Below are positions 1 through 10,265 of a stretch of 64,000 bases of DNA, one piece after another. Location: positions 6,214,001-6,278,000 of the forward strand of contig NZ_AP017295.1 in NCBI RefSeq assembly GCF_001548375.1. The letters run 5' to 3'. The number at the start of each line of letters is the position of its first letter. Positions within the stretch are counted from its first letter, which is position 1. This DNA comes from Nostoc sp. NIES-3756 (lineage in GTDB: Bacteria > Cyanobacteriota > Cyanobacteriia > Cyanobacteriales > Nostocaceae). Both the position numbers and the translations under genes were made by a program. The notes beneath the pieces are model-generated. The model was not told where the DNA came from, searched no databases, and worked only from the letters and a program-made list of their open reading frames with translations.

Positions 1-66
1 TGTGGCTGTTGGAGCGGTCTTCATGGCGCTACTCTTTGGTGATGTTGGTTCTGTTGGTAGGGTCAT
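1..66 (-). CDS. Probable N-terminal fragment of a gene running off the left edge
   Basis: The minus strand is open from an ATG at 64-66 to the window edge and gives a Thr/Pro/Ser/Ala-rich start (MTLPTEPTSPKSSAMKTAPT). No strong ribosome site is visible. It lies downstream of carB in the same direction. From memory, the gene after carB in Nostoc sp. PCC 7120 is a group 2 sigma factor, which would fit such an N-terminus, but this is recollection and not seen in the bases. An alternative is a plus-strand C-terminus ending with TGA at 71-73 (VAVGAVFMALLFGDVGSVGR and three more residues). Only one of the two can be real. Confidence 0.35.
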   Translation of the reverse strand, partial: MTLPTEPTSPKSSAMKTAPTAT

Positions 67-888
67 TAACTGATAGATGCTCTTTGCCTTCAAAGCCCAG
101 TTAGTCTGGGATGTTGTTTAATGATTTAGAAATTAGACAGTCGAGATTATCGGCTGTTATAGGAGTTTAAATAGGTCTTTAATTGGTAGACCTTACAGTG
201 ATTCCCTATTCCGCACAACTATCCTTGGTTAGATAAAAGGCGATAAGGTTAACATTTTTGGTTTAATCATTGTATTAATAATTGTAACATTTATGAGAAA
301 AAATGATTCATTTGACATTTACAAATTTATATAAATTATTTTTAAGTATCTAAAAATACATAAAAATGTAGAAAATTTGCTATTTTACTTATCCTTGTTA
401 TTCAGCACAGTTCCGAGATTAAGATTTATTTATGAGAAAAACTTAGCAATAAAACTTACTAACAAAAATCTCTATGCAGTTTTTAATGATGGGTAGAATG
501 CTCTAATTGTTGCTATGAGACTTGTCTAAAGTTATGGCAAAAAGTTATTTTGCTGATTGTTTGGCTCACTACAAGCATATTTGATGAGCTTTTGGGCAGA
601 GAATCCTATTGCCTTATATTTGTTAAAATATCTCAATAGAAACAATAATTATTTTTCTATAATAATTACTTAATTTTCTTTGTAAATACTGCTTAATGCA
701 GATTTCATGATGAGAGAGATAGGGGAGTGGTGGAGTAGGGGGATGAGGGAGTGGGGGGAGATGAGGGAGTAGGGGGAGATAGGGAAGAATTGTTACTTAC
801 CTTATATTTCACTCTGCGGTAAGCTGAACTTATATACTCTTCATCTCCCTCATCTCCCTCATCTCCCTCATCTCTTAGTTCCTAACCC
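67..888. other. Long AT-rich intergenic region
   Basis: About 820 bases without a convincing gene. Positions 240-480 and 600-700 are very AT-rich and could hold the promoter and leader of the minus-strand gene at the left edge. The right part (714-877) is the purine/pyrimidine repeat element listed separately. No tRNA or obvious structured RNA was recognised. Confidence 0.6.
714..877. repeat. Dispersed repeat copy A with purine- and pyrimidine-rich arms
   Basis: A left arm of GGGGAGATGAGGGAG-type purine repeats (714-781) faces a right arm of CATCTCCCT repeats (842-877), so the two arms can pair. The core between them (782-837) matches, in reverse complement and with few differences, the core of a second copy at 6763-6819. 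It includes the shared string CAGCTTACCGCAGAG when read on the minus strand. It sits just after the carB stop codon. Confidence 0.75.
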
Positions 889-3800
889 CTAAAAATTTGG
901 GCAATACTCTTGGATGATTTTTACGTCCAAAGTGGTATTTTGTAGGGAACGGATAGCGGCGACGGTAGCTTTAGCGCCAGCGATGGTTGTGATAATGGGG
1001 ATTTTGTAGGCTAAACCTGTGCGGCGAATTAATCGCGCATCGGTTTGAGCTTCTTCTCCTGATGGGGTGTTAATAATCAGTTGGATTTTTTGGTTCTTGA
1101 TGGCATCAATAACGTGGGGACGGCCTTCGTGCAGTTTGAGGACTAACTCGACGTTCAAACCGTGTTCCAATAAGACGCGGCGTGTACCAAAGGTAGCCAT
1201 GACCTTAAAGCCTAAGTCAATAAACTCTTTAACTACAGGTACGGCTGCGGCTTTATCGCGATCGCTCATGGAAACAAATACGGTTCCTGTTAGCGGTAGC
1301 CGTTCTCCTGCACCTAATTCTGCCTTAGCGAAGGCGCGACCAAAATCGCTGTCGATTCCCATCACTTCGCCGGTAGAACGCATCTCTGGGCCTAATATTG
1401 TATCAGTTCCCGGGAATTTGTTAAAGGGTAATACTGCTTCTTTAACAGCAATGTGATTGGGGATAACTTCTTGGGTAAAGTTCAACTCTTCCAGGGTTTT
1501 CCCCGACATAATTAAGGATGCTAACTTCGCCAAGGGTATGCCTGTTGCTTTTGAGACAAAGGGTACTGTGCGAGAGGCGCGGGGGTTGGCTTCCAAAATG
1601 TAAACTTGGGGTGAATATGTGCTTGCACCAATGACGGCAAACTGAATATTCATTAACCCAACTACAGAAAGCGCCTGTGCTAGTTGCACTGTCCAAGAGC
1701 GGATTTGATTGAGGACGGCTGGTGGTAGAGAAATTGAGGGTAGAGAACAAGCCGAATCTCCTGAGTGAATACCCGCTTGTTCGATGTGTTCCATGATGCC
1801 ACCAATTACTACTCGTCCTGTATGGTCGGCGATCGCATCCACATCAACTTCGATGGCATTTTCTAGGAACTTATCGATTAAAATCGGGTGTTCTGGTTCT
1901 ACCTGTACCGCAAAGGTCATGTAACGTTCCAACTCTGCATCAGAGTAGACGATTTCCATAGCCCTTCCCCCCAATACATAACTCGGACGTACTACCACAG
2001 GGTAGCCGATACGTTTAGCAACTATCAGCGCGTCTTCGTAACTCCTGGCAATTCCGTTTGGTGGTTGGGCAATATTCAACTGTTTAAGGATTTTCTCAAA
2101 CCGTTCGCGGTCTTCGGCGCTGTCGATGGAGTCGGGGGATGTTCCCCAAATTCTTGTGGTAAGTGTGGGAGAATCATCTGCTAACTGCTGTTGCAGATAC
2201 TCTTGCAATGGCAATGCTAACTTCAAAGGTGTTTGTCCGCCAAATTGGACAATGATTCCGACTGGGTTCTCAGCTTCGATGATGTTAAGAACATCTTCTT
2301 TGGTTAATGGTTCAAAGTAGAGGCGATCGCTTGTATCGTAGTCGGTAGAAACAGTCTCTGGGTTGGAGTTAACCATGATTGTTTCGTACCCAGCGCCTTT
2401 GAGTGCATAGGCGGCGTGACAACAACAATAGTCAAATTCGATTCCCTGCCCGATGCGGTTGGGGCCGCCGCCTAAAATCATCACCTTGGGTTTGGTGGTG
2501 GGTGTGACTTCGGTTTCTTCTTCGTAGGTGGAGTAGTAATAGGGGGTAAAAGCTTCAAACTCAGCCGCACAGGTATCGACGGTTTTGTAGGCTGGGATAA
2601 CACCTAACTGTTTACGGTAAGTGCGGACTTCATCTTCGGTGGTTTTGGTGGCGTAAGCGATTTGGCGATCGCTAAATCCATCGCGTTTAATTGCATACAT
2701 TTGCTCTTTTGTCAATTGTTGCAATGGTGTGCGCTTGAGGAACTTTTCCACCTCTAACAATTGCTGCATTTTATCTAGGAACCAAGGGTCAATCCCGGTG
2801 AGTTCGTAGATTTCCTCCGCACTCATACCTAATTGCAAAGCATGACGCAAAGCAAAAATCCGCTCAGGGTTTGGTGTCCGCAGTTGGGCGCGAATTTGTT
2901 CACCGCTAGGTAATTTTTCCGCTTTATCACAACCCCAACCAGCACGACCAGTTTCCAGAGAACGCAAGGCTTTTTGGAATGATTCGTTAAAAGTCCGCCC
3001 GATAGCCATTGCTTCCCCTACGGATTTCATTTGGGTGGTTAGCACTGCTTCGGAACCTGGGAATTTCTCAAAGGCGAAACGGGGAACTTTGGTAACTACG
3101 TAGTCAATTGTTGGTTCAAAGGAGGCGGGGGTTTTCTTGGTGATGTCGTTTCTAATTTCATCCAAGCTATAGCCGACAGCCAACTTAGCAGCCATTTTGG
3201 CAATGGGGAAACCAGTTGCTTTGGAAGCTAACGCCGAACTACGGGAAACGCGCGGGTTCATTTCAATAACGACCACATCCCCATTAACTGGATTTACCGC
3301 AAACTGAATGTTAGAACCACCAGTTTCTACACCAATTTCACGGATAATTTTAATCGCCATATCCCGCAGCCGTTGGTATTCTTTATCGGTGAGGGTTTGG
3401 GCGGGGGCGACGGTAATCGAGTCGCCAGTATGAATACCCATCGGGTCGAGGTTTTCGATGGAACAGATAATCACAACGTTATCTGCTAAGTCGCGCATCA
3501 CCTCTAACTCATATTCCTTCCAACCCAGGAGGGACTGGTCGATGAGAATTTGGGATACAGGACTTGCATCTATCCCGACTTGCGCCATTTCCTCAAATTC
3601 TTCTTGGTTGTAAGCAATACCACCACCTGTCCCACCCATTGTAAAAGCTGGGCGAATAATTAAAGGATACGTCCCGATGCGTTGGGCGATCGCTTTGGCT
3701 TCTTCCAAGGATGAGGCTGTACCACTGGGGCAAACTTGTACCCCAATTTTAGCCATTGCTTCGTTAAACAGTTTCCGGTCTTCGGCTTTTTCGATCGCTG

Positions 3801-4161
3801 GTAACTTTGCGCCGATTAATTCCACATTATATTTATCGAGTACGCCATTCTTCGCCAAAGCAACGGCGATATTTAAGGCAGTTTGTCCGCCCATTGTTGG
3901 TAATAAAGCGTCTGGGCGTTCTTTAGCGATAACCTTTTCTACTAATTCCGGTGTTAATGGTTCGATGTAAGTGCGATCGGCTGTTTCCGGATCAGTCATA
4001 ATTGTCGCCGGATTGGAATTAACTAGCACTACTTCGTAGCCTTCTTCACGCAGTGCTTTACACGCTTGAGTCCCTGAGTAATCAAATTCACAGGCTTGTC
4101 CGATCACAATTGGGCCAGATCCCAATAGTAGTATCTTCTGGAGGTCTTGACGGCGGGGCAT
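889..4161 (-). CDS. carB: Carbamoyl-phosphate synthase large subunit
   Basis: Makes carbamoyl phosphate from bicarbonate, two ATP and ammonia passed from the small subunit CarA, for arginine and pyrimidine synthesis in the cytoplasm. The 1090 residues show the expected internal duplication. The first synthetase half starts with [17 protein letters not shown] near residue 15. The second starts with [15 protein letters not shown] near residue 563. Both carry the VNSNP segment and an ATP-grasp domain (NPRVSRSS and NPRASRTV). The C-terminal roughly 130 residues (after [12 protein letters not shown]) form the MGS-like allosteric domain. Length is close to the usual 1070-1100. carA is not in the window. 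The ATG at 4159-4161 is the natural start; no strong ribosome site is visible. Confidence 0.98.
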   Translation of the reverse strand: MPRRQDLQKILLLGSGPIVIGQACEFDYSGTQACKALREEGYEVVLVNSNPATIMTDPETADRTYIEPLTPELVEKVIAKERPDALLPTMGGQTALNIAVALAKNGVLDKYNVELIGAKLPAIEKAEDRKLFNEAMAKIGVQVCPSGTASSLEEAKAIAQRIGTYPLIIRPAFTMGGTGGGIAYNQEEFEEMAQVGIDASPVSQILIDQSLLGWKEYELEVMRDLADNVVIICSIENLDPMGIHTGDSITVAPAQTLTDKEYQRLRDMAIKIIREIGVETGGSNIQFAVNPVNGDVVVIEMNPRVSRSSALASKATGFPIAKMAAKLAVGYSLDEIRNDITKKTPASFEPTIDYVVTKVPRFAFEKFPGSEAVLTTQMKSVGEAMAIGRTFNESFQKALRSLETGRAGWGCDKAEKLPSGEQIRAQLRTPNPERIFALRHALQLGMSAEEIYELTGIDPWFLDKMQQLLEVEKFLKRTPLQQLTKEQMYAIKRDGFSDRQIAYATKTTEDEVRTYRKQLGVIPAYKTVDTCAAEFEAFTPYYYSTYEEETEVTPTTKPKVMILGGGPNRIGQGIEFDYCCCHAAYALKGAGYETIMVNSNPETVSTDYDTSDRLYFEPLTKEDVLNIIEAENPVGIIVQFGGQTPLKLALPLQEYLQQQLADDSPTLTTRIWGTSPDSIDSAEDRERFEKILKQLNIAQPPNGIARSYEDALIVAKRIGYPVVVRPSYVLGGRAMEIVYSDAELERYMTFAVQVEPEHPILIDKFLENAIEVDVDAIADHTGRVVIGGIMEHIEQAGIHSGDSACSLPSISLPPAVLNQIRSWTVQLAQALSVVGLMNIQFAVIGASTYSPQVYILEANPRASRTVPFVSKATGIPLAKLASLIMSGKTLEELNFTQEVIPNHIAVKEAVLPFNKFPGTDTILGPEMRSTGEVMGIDSDFGRAFAKAELGAGERLPLTGTVFVSMSDRDKAAAVPVVKEFIDLGFKVMATFGTRRVLLEHGLNVELVLKLHEGRPHVIDAIKNQKIQLIINTPSGEEAQTDARLIRRTGLAYKIPIITTIAGAKATVAAIRSLQNTTLDVKIIQEYCPNF

Positions 4162-4834
4162 AGTTGTTGAGTGGAGTACGAGAATACAAATCCTGATTAT
4201 TTTAAGGGTCTTTTCCCCTCTTAATCTTGTTGATTATTAAGTTTTCTAGGTTTGATAACAGCCCAGAGCTAGTACAACAAAGCAAAAGTCAAAACGATCA
4301 TATCTCTATCTAGTGCGCTGGTTGCTGATTTTACAGCCTTTATTGTACTGTTACGTCCATTGCACTGAGTCATCTATTCAACCTTTAGTAGTATATCAAT
4401 ACTAACCCTTCGGGAGAGACATAAACCGAATGTTTGCAGTAGAGGGTTAAGGTTTCATCTTCTTAGGTTTAAAAACAGTTATTCTTATGTTTGCTCAAAA
4501 ACTTTGATTATGGCGATGGCGTTCCGCCCAGCGTAGCTGATCGCATATTTAAAAAATTTCCAAAATACGCCATTACATTCCGGTACTTAAATTAAACTTA
4601 TCCTTTTTAACTACATAATATTTATGTAAATAAAGAGAAATAATTGTTAGAAGTTTTGCAAACTCTATTACAAATATCAACAAACAAAATCACTAGATAG
4701 GTATATTCCTAAAAAAAGGATGATATTTCACTAAAAAAAATAAAGAATGGCAGTGAGTACATTACTTGTCTGCCATTCTTTATTTAATTTAGGATTTATC
4801 CTGTTAAGATTACTTCCTATAGATAGATGAGAAG
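4162..4834. other. Intergenic region between dps and carB
   Basis: Holds the presumed carB promoter near 4162-4450, a common Nostoc-type interspersed motif around 4507-4548 (GCGATGGCGTTCCGCC followed by a GATCGC end), and the dps terminator at 4741-4782. No further gene was found. Confidence 0.6.
4741..4782 (-). terminator. Rho-independent terminator of dps
   Basis: Perfect inverted repeat TAAAGAATGGCAG / CTGCCATTCTTTA with a 16-base loop. On the minus strand it is followed by a run of eight T (4733-4740 read as A on the plus strand). It lies about 50 bases after the dps stop codon. Confidence 0.9.
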
Positions 4835-5389
4835 TTAATTCTGAGCAGGCTGAACAAATCCCAAGGTTAAACTATCTTTAGCCAAGAAGTGAGCTAAATG
4901 GTATGCTCTTTCTTCAGTTTTTAAAAGAATCTTTTCATAGAGATAGCGTGTGCCACGGTCGCCCAAGCTTTCAGCCTGAGCCGCTTGACGGCGAATTACG
5001 TTAATAATAGCCTGTTCTGCTGCTAGGTCATTTTCTACCATCTTACGGGAAGAATAGACACCATCAGATTCTTGTTCAAAACAGGTTAATTCCGCCAACT
5101 TGCTGAAAGTTGCAGCAGGTACGCCACCCAAACCATTCAAGCGTTCACCGATTTCATGAACGTGGTCTTGAACTTCATTGTAGCTAGAGTTAAAAAATTC
5201 ATGCAGTGAGTAAAACTCTGCACCTTCAACCACAAAATGATGTTTTTGGTACTGTAAATAAAGTGCCTGAAAACTAGCTAGTAGAACATTGAGTCCTTCT
5301 GTCACCGGAGCAGTTACACTCCGATCTAATAAAACCGGATTGTCGTAAACTTGACCAAAATTTTGTAACAAAGTTTGTGTATCAGCCAT
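4835..5389 (-). CDS. dps: Dps-family ferritin-like DNA-binding/iron-storage protein
   Basis: A Dps/bacterioferritin-like four-helix protein of 184 residues. Such proteins oxidise and store iron with hydrogen peroxide and protect DNA in starvation or oxidative stress. The ferroxidase-type segment is seen at residues 49-92: [20 protein letters not shown] then [19 protein letters not shown] strong ribosome site (GAGGAG) lies just before the ATG at 5387-5389. The gene has its own terminator and appears monocistronic, upstream of carB. Cyanobacteria usually carry several Dps paralogues with different metal or peroxide preference. Which one this is cannot be told from sequence alone. Confidence 0.93.
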   Translation of the reverse strand: MADTQTLLQNFGQVYDNPVLLDRSVTAPVTEGLNVLLASFQALYLQYQKHHFVVEGAEFYSLHEFFNSSYNEVQDHVHEIGERLNGLGGVPAATFSKLAELTCFEQESDGVYSSRKMVENDLAAEQAIINVIRRQAAQAESLGDRGTRYLYEKILLKTEERAYHLAHFLAKDSLTLGFVQPAQN

Positions 5390-5847
5390 TGTTCTCCTCG
5401 CTTTTAAGCAGTTATAGTTGCTAACTGCTTAGTTCCTACATATTAGCACTCTAAAAAGTGTAACAAGTCTAGTAAATATCACAAAATTCTAAATTTTTTG
5501 TTTCCAAAATGCCAATCTTTAGCTTTTAGTTAGATGAATTTATACTTAATAATTAATGTTTAGTTGTAACTCTTATTGAAAGATTTTCTAAACATCACTA
5601 AGCTTAACTAAAACCGCTCTGCTTATTAGTAGACAAGAGAGACGAGCTTAATTAAGAGTGGCAGGAAACAACAAATAAAACAGAAAAATTGTCATTTTCT
5701 AGACAACCTACTCTACGGTAAAAAAGTAGTGCTTTCAGGAAAGATTATCAAAAAGTTGGGAGTAAGTTGACAGTTGATAGGTTAAGTTCACTGTCCATTG
5801 TCCACTCATCACGGGCTAAACGCCCCGCTAACAGCACTCATCACTCA
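5390..5847. other. Intergenic region with dps promoter and repeats
   Basis: The dps promoter should lie in 5390-5560. The right part carries tandem CACTCATCACTCAGCACTC-like repeats (5800-5870) that run into the 3' end of the next gene. A short hairpin repeat (GGGCTAAACGCCCCGCTAACAG, 5813-5834 region) recurs in inverted or variant form near 22380-22417 and 44748-44785. Confidence 0.55.
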
Positions 5848-6717
5848 TCACTCAGCACTCAGCACTTTCTCAATCATCCTGTTGGCTTGGGAGGCGTAGC
5901 CACCGCCAAATAAATTGAAGTGATTTAGGATGTGATACAGGTTATATAGGGTTTTTCGCTGTTCGTAACCTGTATCTAAAGGAAACACTTGATTGTAACC
6001 CTTGTAAAAAGCGGCGGGGAACCCACCGAAAAGTTCTGTCATGGCGATATCAACTTCGCGATCGCCAAAATAAGTAGCTGGATCAAATATCACTGGTTCT
6101 CCCGCCACTGTACACCCAGCATTACCTCCCCACAAATCCCCATGTACCAAGGAAGGCTGTACTTCGTGATCTGCCAAAAGTTCTGGAAGTGCGGCTAGTA
6201 ACTCATCTTGTTTAGGAAAACTACCACCGCGCCGCCTTGCTAATTGAAATTGATAACCAAGGCGATGTTTGGTATAAAACTCAGTCCAATCTGGTGTCCA
6301 AGTATTAATTTGTGGCGTGGAACCGATGGTATTATTCATATCCCAGCCGTAATCCTGTTGGCTGGTGGCTTTGTGCATCATCGCCAACCTACGCCCCATT
6401 TCTTCCCAGGATGTACTGTTACCACCTCCCATTTCTAGCCATTCCAGAACGATATAACTGGAATTACCAGCAACACCCCAACAAATTGGTTTCGGCACAC
6501 GGATAGTATTTGTTGCCAGCATTTGTTTTAACCCCAGCGCCTCCGCCTCAAACATCGCAACTTGGCTGGCTTGGTTAAGTTTGACAAAGTACGTCAGTGT
6601 ACCATCAGATACAGCATACCCTTGGTTAATACACCCACCACTAACCGATCGCCTCTGCTGAGTCTGAAATTTTTCGCCAATCACACCGCTAATATGAGTG
6701 TCTATTTCTGTCCACAT
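5848..6717 (-). CDS. Fructosamine/ketosamine-3-kinase family protein
   Basis: Predicted kinase of sugar adducts on proteins (deglycation), an APH-like fold protein of 289 residues. The catalytic loop LVHGDLWGGNAG lies near residues 190-201 (His192, Asp194). The DPA-YFGDREVDIAMTELF segment that follows is characteristic of the FN3K family. The nucleotide-binding part (VKLNQAS) is near the N-terminus. The open frame extends upstream to 6882, but those 55 residues only translate the purine-rich repeat (PHPPHLPHPPHL), so the ATG at 6715-6717 (MWTEIDTHISG) is preferred. With this start the gene no longer overlaps the upstream peptidase gene. Confidence 0.9.
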   Translation of the reverse strand: MWTEIDTHISGVIGEKFQTQQRRSVSGGCINQGYAVSDGTLTYFVKLNQASQVAMFEAEALGLKQMLATNTIRVPKPICWGVAGNSSYIVLEWLEMGGGNSTSWEEMGRRLAMMHKATSQQDYGWDMNNTIGSTPQINTWTPDWTEFYTKHRLGYQFQLARRRGGSFPKQDELLAALPELLADHEVQPSLVHGDLWGGNAGCTVAGEPVIFDPATYFGDREVDIAMTELFGGFPAAFYKGYNQVFPLDTGYEQRKTLYNLYHILNHFNLFGGGYASQANRMIEKVLSAE

Positions 6718-6839
6718 GATCAATTGGAGATGAGGGGGATGAGGAAGATGAGGGGGATGAGGAGTATATAAATTCAGCTTACCGCAGAGCAGGATACAAG
6801 GTAAGTAAAAATTCTTCCCCATCTCCCCCACTTCCCAAA
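6718..6839. repeat. Dispersed repeat copy B with purine- and pyrimidine-rich arms
   Basis: GGGGGATGAGGAAGATGAGG-type purine arm (6727-6762), conserved core (6763-6819) and pyrimidine arm (CCCCATCTCCCCCAC). The core matches copy A (782-837) in the opposite orientation. It fills the gap between the M16 peptidase and the fructosamine-kinase gene and generates a false N-terminal extension of the latter. Confidence 0.75.
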
Positions 6840-8111
6840 TTACGCTGGTTTCAGCACGACTACCCCATAAGCCTCTGGACACAGGTACTGATTGGCTGCT
6901 AAGAGTAAATCAGTAGCTTCTTGAGCTTGAATGTGGGCTGGGTAGTTGAATGCTGGTTCTAAATCTCCTATTAATGATTGGTAGAAACCATATAAGCCAG
7001 CGCGATCGCTTGGTGTTTCGTTACCGAAAATATACCTGTTGGTTACACGTTTGCGGACACGGGCGATTTCTTTTTCTGTGACTAACTCCGTTTGTAATTT
7101 ACGGATGTGTTGAGCGATCGCATCTTCTACAGCTTGTATATCTTTTACCGCACATTTGGCAGAAATGTAAAACGTGCCTTGCAGGCGGTTACTCATATTA
7201 CTCACAGAAATCGAAGTTACCAGTCCTCGTTCTTCCCGTAAATCTTGAACTAACCTTGATGTTCTGCCATGTCCTAAAACACCTGCGAGAACATCCAAGG
7301 CGTAAGTTTGTTCGAGATAATTTAACCCAGGTACTCGCCAAAGCATCACCAGCCTTGCTTGCTGGAGACTTTCATCCACAAATTCCTGGCGCACAATTTC
7401 TGTAAATCCAGATTCGGGAATTGAGGACTGGGGACTAGGCACTGCGGAATGGGGAGTTTTTTCAAACCCTTCGGCAATAATCTCAATTAATTCTTCTTCA
7501 GGTAAATTACCTACAGCTACAGCCGTGATTGATTGCGGTTGATACCAGCTAGCGTGGAAATCTCGCATCTGTTGGGCGGTGAGTTGGGAAATTACCGACT
7601 CCGGCCCCAATACCGGACGACGATAAGGTAACTCGGCAAAAGCCATTTCCATCGCCCGGCGGAAGGTACGGCGGCGGGGATTATCTTCAGAACGGCGGAT
7701 TTCTTCGAGGACTACTAAACGCTCACGTTCAAAAGCATCATCAGGAATACTGGCATTTAAAACTACATCTATTTGTAATGGTGCTAACTTAGCAAAATCT
7801 TGAGGCGCAGTATTTATATAGTACTGAGTATAGTCTTGGCTAGTAGCAGCATTAGTCACAGCCCCTCTTTCTTCAATATGGCGTTCAAACTCACCACTGG
7901 CTAATCGCTCAGTTCCTTTAAAAATCATGTGTTCTAGAAAATGAGCCATACCGTTAATAGCATCAGATTCTACAGATGAACCAACATTCAGCCACAAACT
8001 GAGATTCACCGCTTCAACTGGCATTTGTTCCACTACGATAGTCAAGCCGTTGGAGAGTGTATGTAGCTTTGGGGCATTCAGCCGGGGAAATTTCCGCAGG
8101 GTTGAGGTCAT
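6840..8111 (-). CDS. M16 family zinc peptidase (processing-peptidase-like)
   Basis: A 423-residue member of the pitrilysin/mitochondrial-processing-peptidase family. The inverted zinc motif HFLEH is at residues 57-61. The third ligand is expected in LVVLEEIRRSEDNPRR about 75 residues later, and the segment GAVTNAATSQDYTQYYI is typical of active members. The C-terminal half is the second M16 domain, with the usual LREERGLVTSISV-type sequence. Length fits single-chain bacterial members. It is divergently arranged with the carotenoid desaturase gene across 160 bases. The substrate is unknown; processing or degradation of peptides is inferred from the family. Confidence 0.93.
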   Translation of the reverse strand: MTSTLRKFPRLNAPKLHTLSNGLTIVVEQMPVEAVNLSLWLNVGSSVESDAINGMAHFLEHMIFKGTERLASGEFERHIEERGAVTNAATSQDYTQYYINTAPQDFAKLAPLQIDVVLNASIPDDAFERERLVVLEEIRRSEDNPRRRTFRRAMEMAFAELPYRRPVLGPESVISQLTAQQMRDFHASWYQPQSITAVAVGNLPEEELIEIIAEGFEKTPHSAVPSPQSSIPESGFTEIVRQEFVDESLQQARLVMLWRVPGLNYLEQTYALDVLAGVLGHGRTSRLVQDLREERGLVTSISVSNMSNRLQGTFYISAKCAVKDIQAVEDAIAQHIRKLQTELVTEKEIARVRKRVTNRYIFGNETPSDRAGLYGFYQSLIGDLEPAFNYPAHIQAQEATDLLLAANQYLCPEAYGVVVLKPA

Positions 8112-8271
8112 TGTTGAGTGGGGAGTGAAGTTGTCTGTTACTTTATTTTATCTGCGACTGCATTGGCGATTGGGCATTTTGTCACTGACATAGGAAAAAC
8201 AACTAACTACTGACACAAGGAGCGCAGTAAAATTATGAGTAGTAATATTAATTTTTGTAAAGCTAATCTTA

Positions 8272-9780
8272 ATGTCTAATATTTTTGCTGAGAAAGGTAA
8301 ACCGCGTGTAGTTGTTGTTGGTGCGGGAATTGGTGGGTTGACTGCTGGGGCGTTGTTAGCGCACCGTGGTTACAGCGTCTTAATCTTAGACCAAGCCCTT
8401 GTGCCTGGAGGTTGTGCTTCTACATTTAAACGGCAGGGATTTACTTTTGATGTAGGGGCGACTCAGGTTGCAGGTTTGGAACCTGGGGGTATTCATCACC
8501 GCATATTTTCCGAACTGGAAATAGATTTACCAGAAGCAACACCTTGTGATCCTGCTTGTGCAGTATTTCTACCTGGGGAAAATACACCCATCAATGTCTG
8601 GCGCGACCCCGAAAAGTGGCAAGAAGAACGCCAAAGGCAGTTTCCTGGAAGTGAAGGGTTTTGGCAATTGATGGCTACTTTATTTGAGGCCAGTTGGGAA
8701 TTTCAAGGACGTGACCCAGTTTTACCGCCGCGTAATTTGTGGGACTTGTGGCAGTTAACGCAAGCAGTCAGACCTAGTACCTTAATCACTGTACCCTTCA
8801 CATTGTTAACAGTGGGTGATGCTTTAAGGTTATGTGGTGTGGGCAATGACCAAAGATTGAGAACGTTTTTAGATTTGCAACTCAAGCTATATTCTCAAGT
8901 CAACGCTGAGGAAACAGCATTACTTTACGCTGCCACGGCATTGAGTGTATCGCAACAACCACAGGGATTGTATCACCTCCAAGGTAGTATGCAGATATTA
9001 AGCGATCGCCTAGTCGAAGCCTTAGAACGAGACGGTGGTAAATTATTGATGCGTCACACTGTCGAACAAATCAAAGTAGAAAACGGCAAAGCCTCTGCTG
9101 TGGTAATTAGAAACCAAAAAACCGGGGAAGTCTGGACAGAAGAGGCTGACCATGTAGTTGCTAACGTCACTGTACAGAACCTAGTGCAACTATTAGGCGA
9201 AAATGCCCCATCTGGTTACAAACAGCGTGTAGATAAACTACCCCAAGCATCAGGGGCGTTTGTCGTATATTTAGGTGTGGATGCCAGCGCCATTCCCCCA
9301 GAATGCCCACCCCACCTACAATTTATGTATGATGCTAACGGCCCCATTGGCGAGAATAACTCTTTGTTCGTCTCTGTCAGTCATGAGGGTGATGGACGTG
9401 CGCCAGCAGGAAAAGCCACAATTATCGCCTCATCCTTTGTAGACCCCGAACAGTGGTGGAGTACCACAGACTACCCAGCATTGAAACAGAAGTATACCGA
9501 AGAAGCGATCGCCAAACTAGCCCAATATTTCTATCTCAAACCAGAAACCATAGTTTATCAGGAAGCCGCCACACCACGTAGCTTTGCTCATTACACAGGA
9601 CGCGATCGGGGTATAGTAGGTGGAATTGGTCAACGAATCCCCACATTTGGCCCCTTTGGTTTTGCCAACCGTACACCCATTAACCATCTGTGGTTAGTAG
9701 GTGACTCCACCCATCCAGGCGAAGGTACAGCAGGCGTAAGTTACTCAGCACTAACTGTAGTTAGACAAATTCATCATTAG
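8272..9780 (+). CDS. crtD: FAD-dependent carotenoid desaturase, probable C-3',4' desaturase
   Basis: A 502-residue phytoene-desaturase-like flavoprotein. The FAD-binding motif VVVVGAGIGGLTAG lies at residues 13-26, followed by GGCASTFKRQGFTFDVGATQ. The C-terminal FAD segment HLWLVGDSTHPGEGTAGVSYSAL is typical of CrtI-type enzymes. Overall form and length resemble the cyanobacterial enzyme assigned as CrtD, which desaturates the C-3',4' bond in myxol-glycoside synthesis. CrtH (cis-carotene isomerase) and CrtO are relatives that cannot be fully excluded without alignment. The gene stands alone, facing away from the M16 peptidase gene. Heptanucleotide repeats follow its stop. Confidence 0.72.
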   Translation: MSNIFAEKGKPRVVVVGAGIGGLTAGALLAHRGYSVLILDQALVPGGCASTFKRQGFTFDVGATQVAGLEPGGIHHRIFSELEIDLPEATPCDPACAVFLPGENTPINVWRDPEKWQEERQRQFPGSEGFWQLMATLFEASWEFQGRDPVLPPRNLWDLWQLTQAVRPSTLITVPFTLLTVGDALRLCGVGNDQRLRTFLDLQLKLYSQVNAEETALLYAATALSVSQQPQGLYHLQGSMQILSDRLVEALERDGGKLLMRHTVEQIKVENGKASAVVIRNQKTGEVWTEEADHVVANVTVQNLVQLLGENAPSGYKQRVDKLPQASGAFVVYLGVDASAIPPECPPHLQFMYDANGPIGENNSLFVSVSHEGDGRAPAGKATIIASSFVDPEQWWSTTDYPALKQKYTEEAIAKLAQYFYLKPETIVYQEAATPRSFAHYTGRDRGIVGGIGQRIPTFGPFGFANRTPINHLWLVGDSTHPGEGTAGVSYSALTVVRQIHH

Positions 9781-9782
9781 GC

Positions 9783-9842
9783 AGTTGTTAGTAGACTGTT
9801 GACTAATGACTAATGACCAATGACTATTGACTAATATCTAAA
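9783..9842. repeat. Heptanucleotide tandem repeat (STRR type)
   Basis: Degenerate repeats of TGACTAA, TGACCAA and TGACTGT units directly after the desaturase gene. Short tandemly repeated repetitive sequences of this kind are well known in heterocystous cyanobacteria. Confidence 0.8.
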
Positions 9843-9872
9843 TTATGTAAACATCTACGCTAGGCTGGATAG

Positions 9873-10232
9873 ATGAATTACGAGACAGCTCACAAACTCC
9901 TGGTAGGCCAGACAATAGCAAGTGAGGAAAACCCAGATGCCTTGTTGATGCGGATGAAATATGGAAAACCGCCCGTACCTGGTCAAATCACCTCAATTTT
10001 ATTAGCGTTGAAAGTAGTATTTGAGGCTGTGAAAGATTCACCCAGTCTGGACAGAGAATTGGTTTTTGCGCTTTATCAATTAACAGTTAAAGCGCAACAA
10101 CTATTTGTGGCAGGACGTAGAGCTGGTGTAGACTGGCCGCCACTACTGAAAGAAGATTTGCTACGTATTGCTTTAGCCAGCGAAAGTATTTTTTCTGGTG
10201 TTTGGCAAACCCTACCACCAGGAAGTTTTTAG
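9873..10232 (+). CDS. Conserved cyanobacterial small protein of unknown function
   Basis: 119 residues, mostly helical in appearance, without signal peptide or membrane segment. The central part (GKPPVPGQITSILLALKVVF) and the C-terminal half (GVDWPPLLKEDLLRIALASESIF) look like a conserved cyanobacterial family I have seen under unreliable names such as dethiobiotin synthetase; no such enzyme motif is visible here. It starts at the ATG of 9873 after a repeat-filled gap and may be transcribed separately from the desaturase gene. Function unknown. Confidence 0.75.
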   Translation: MNYETAHKLLVGQTIASEENPDALLMRMKYGKPPVPGQITSILLALKVVFEAVKDSPSLDRELVFALYQLTVKAQQLFVAGRRAGVDWPPLLKEDLLRIALASESIFSGVWQTLPPGSF

Positions 10233-10265
10233 GCGTGAGGAAATAAATTCATTTTTAGCCAGTCC

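Noticed and set aside
6718..6882. N-terminal extension of the fructosamine-kinase frame and overlap with the peptidase gene
   Set aside because: The extra residues (PHPPHLPHPPHL and similar) only translate the purine-rich dispersed repeat; the inner ATG at 6717 gives the family's normal start.
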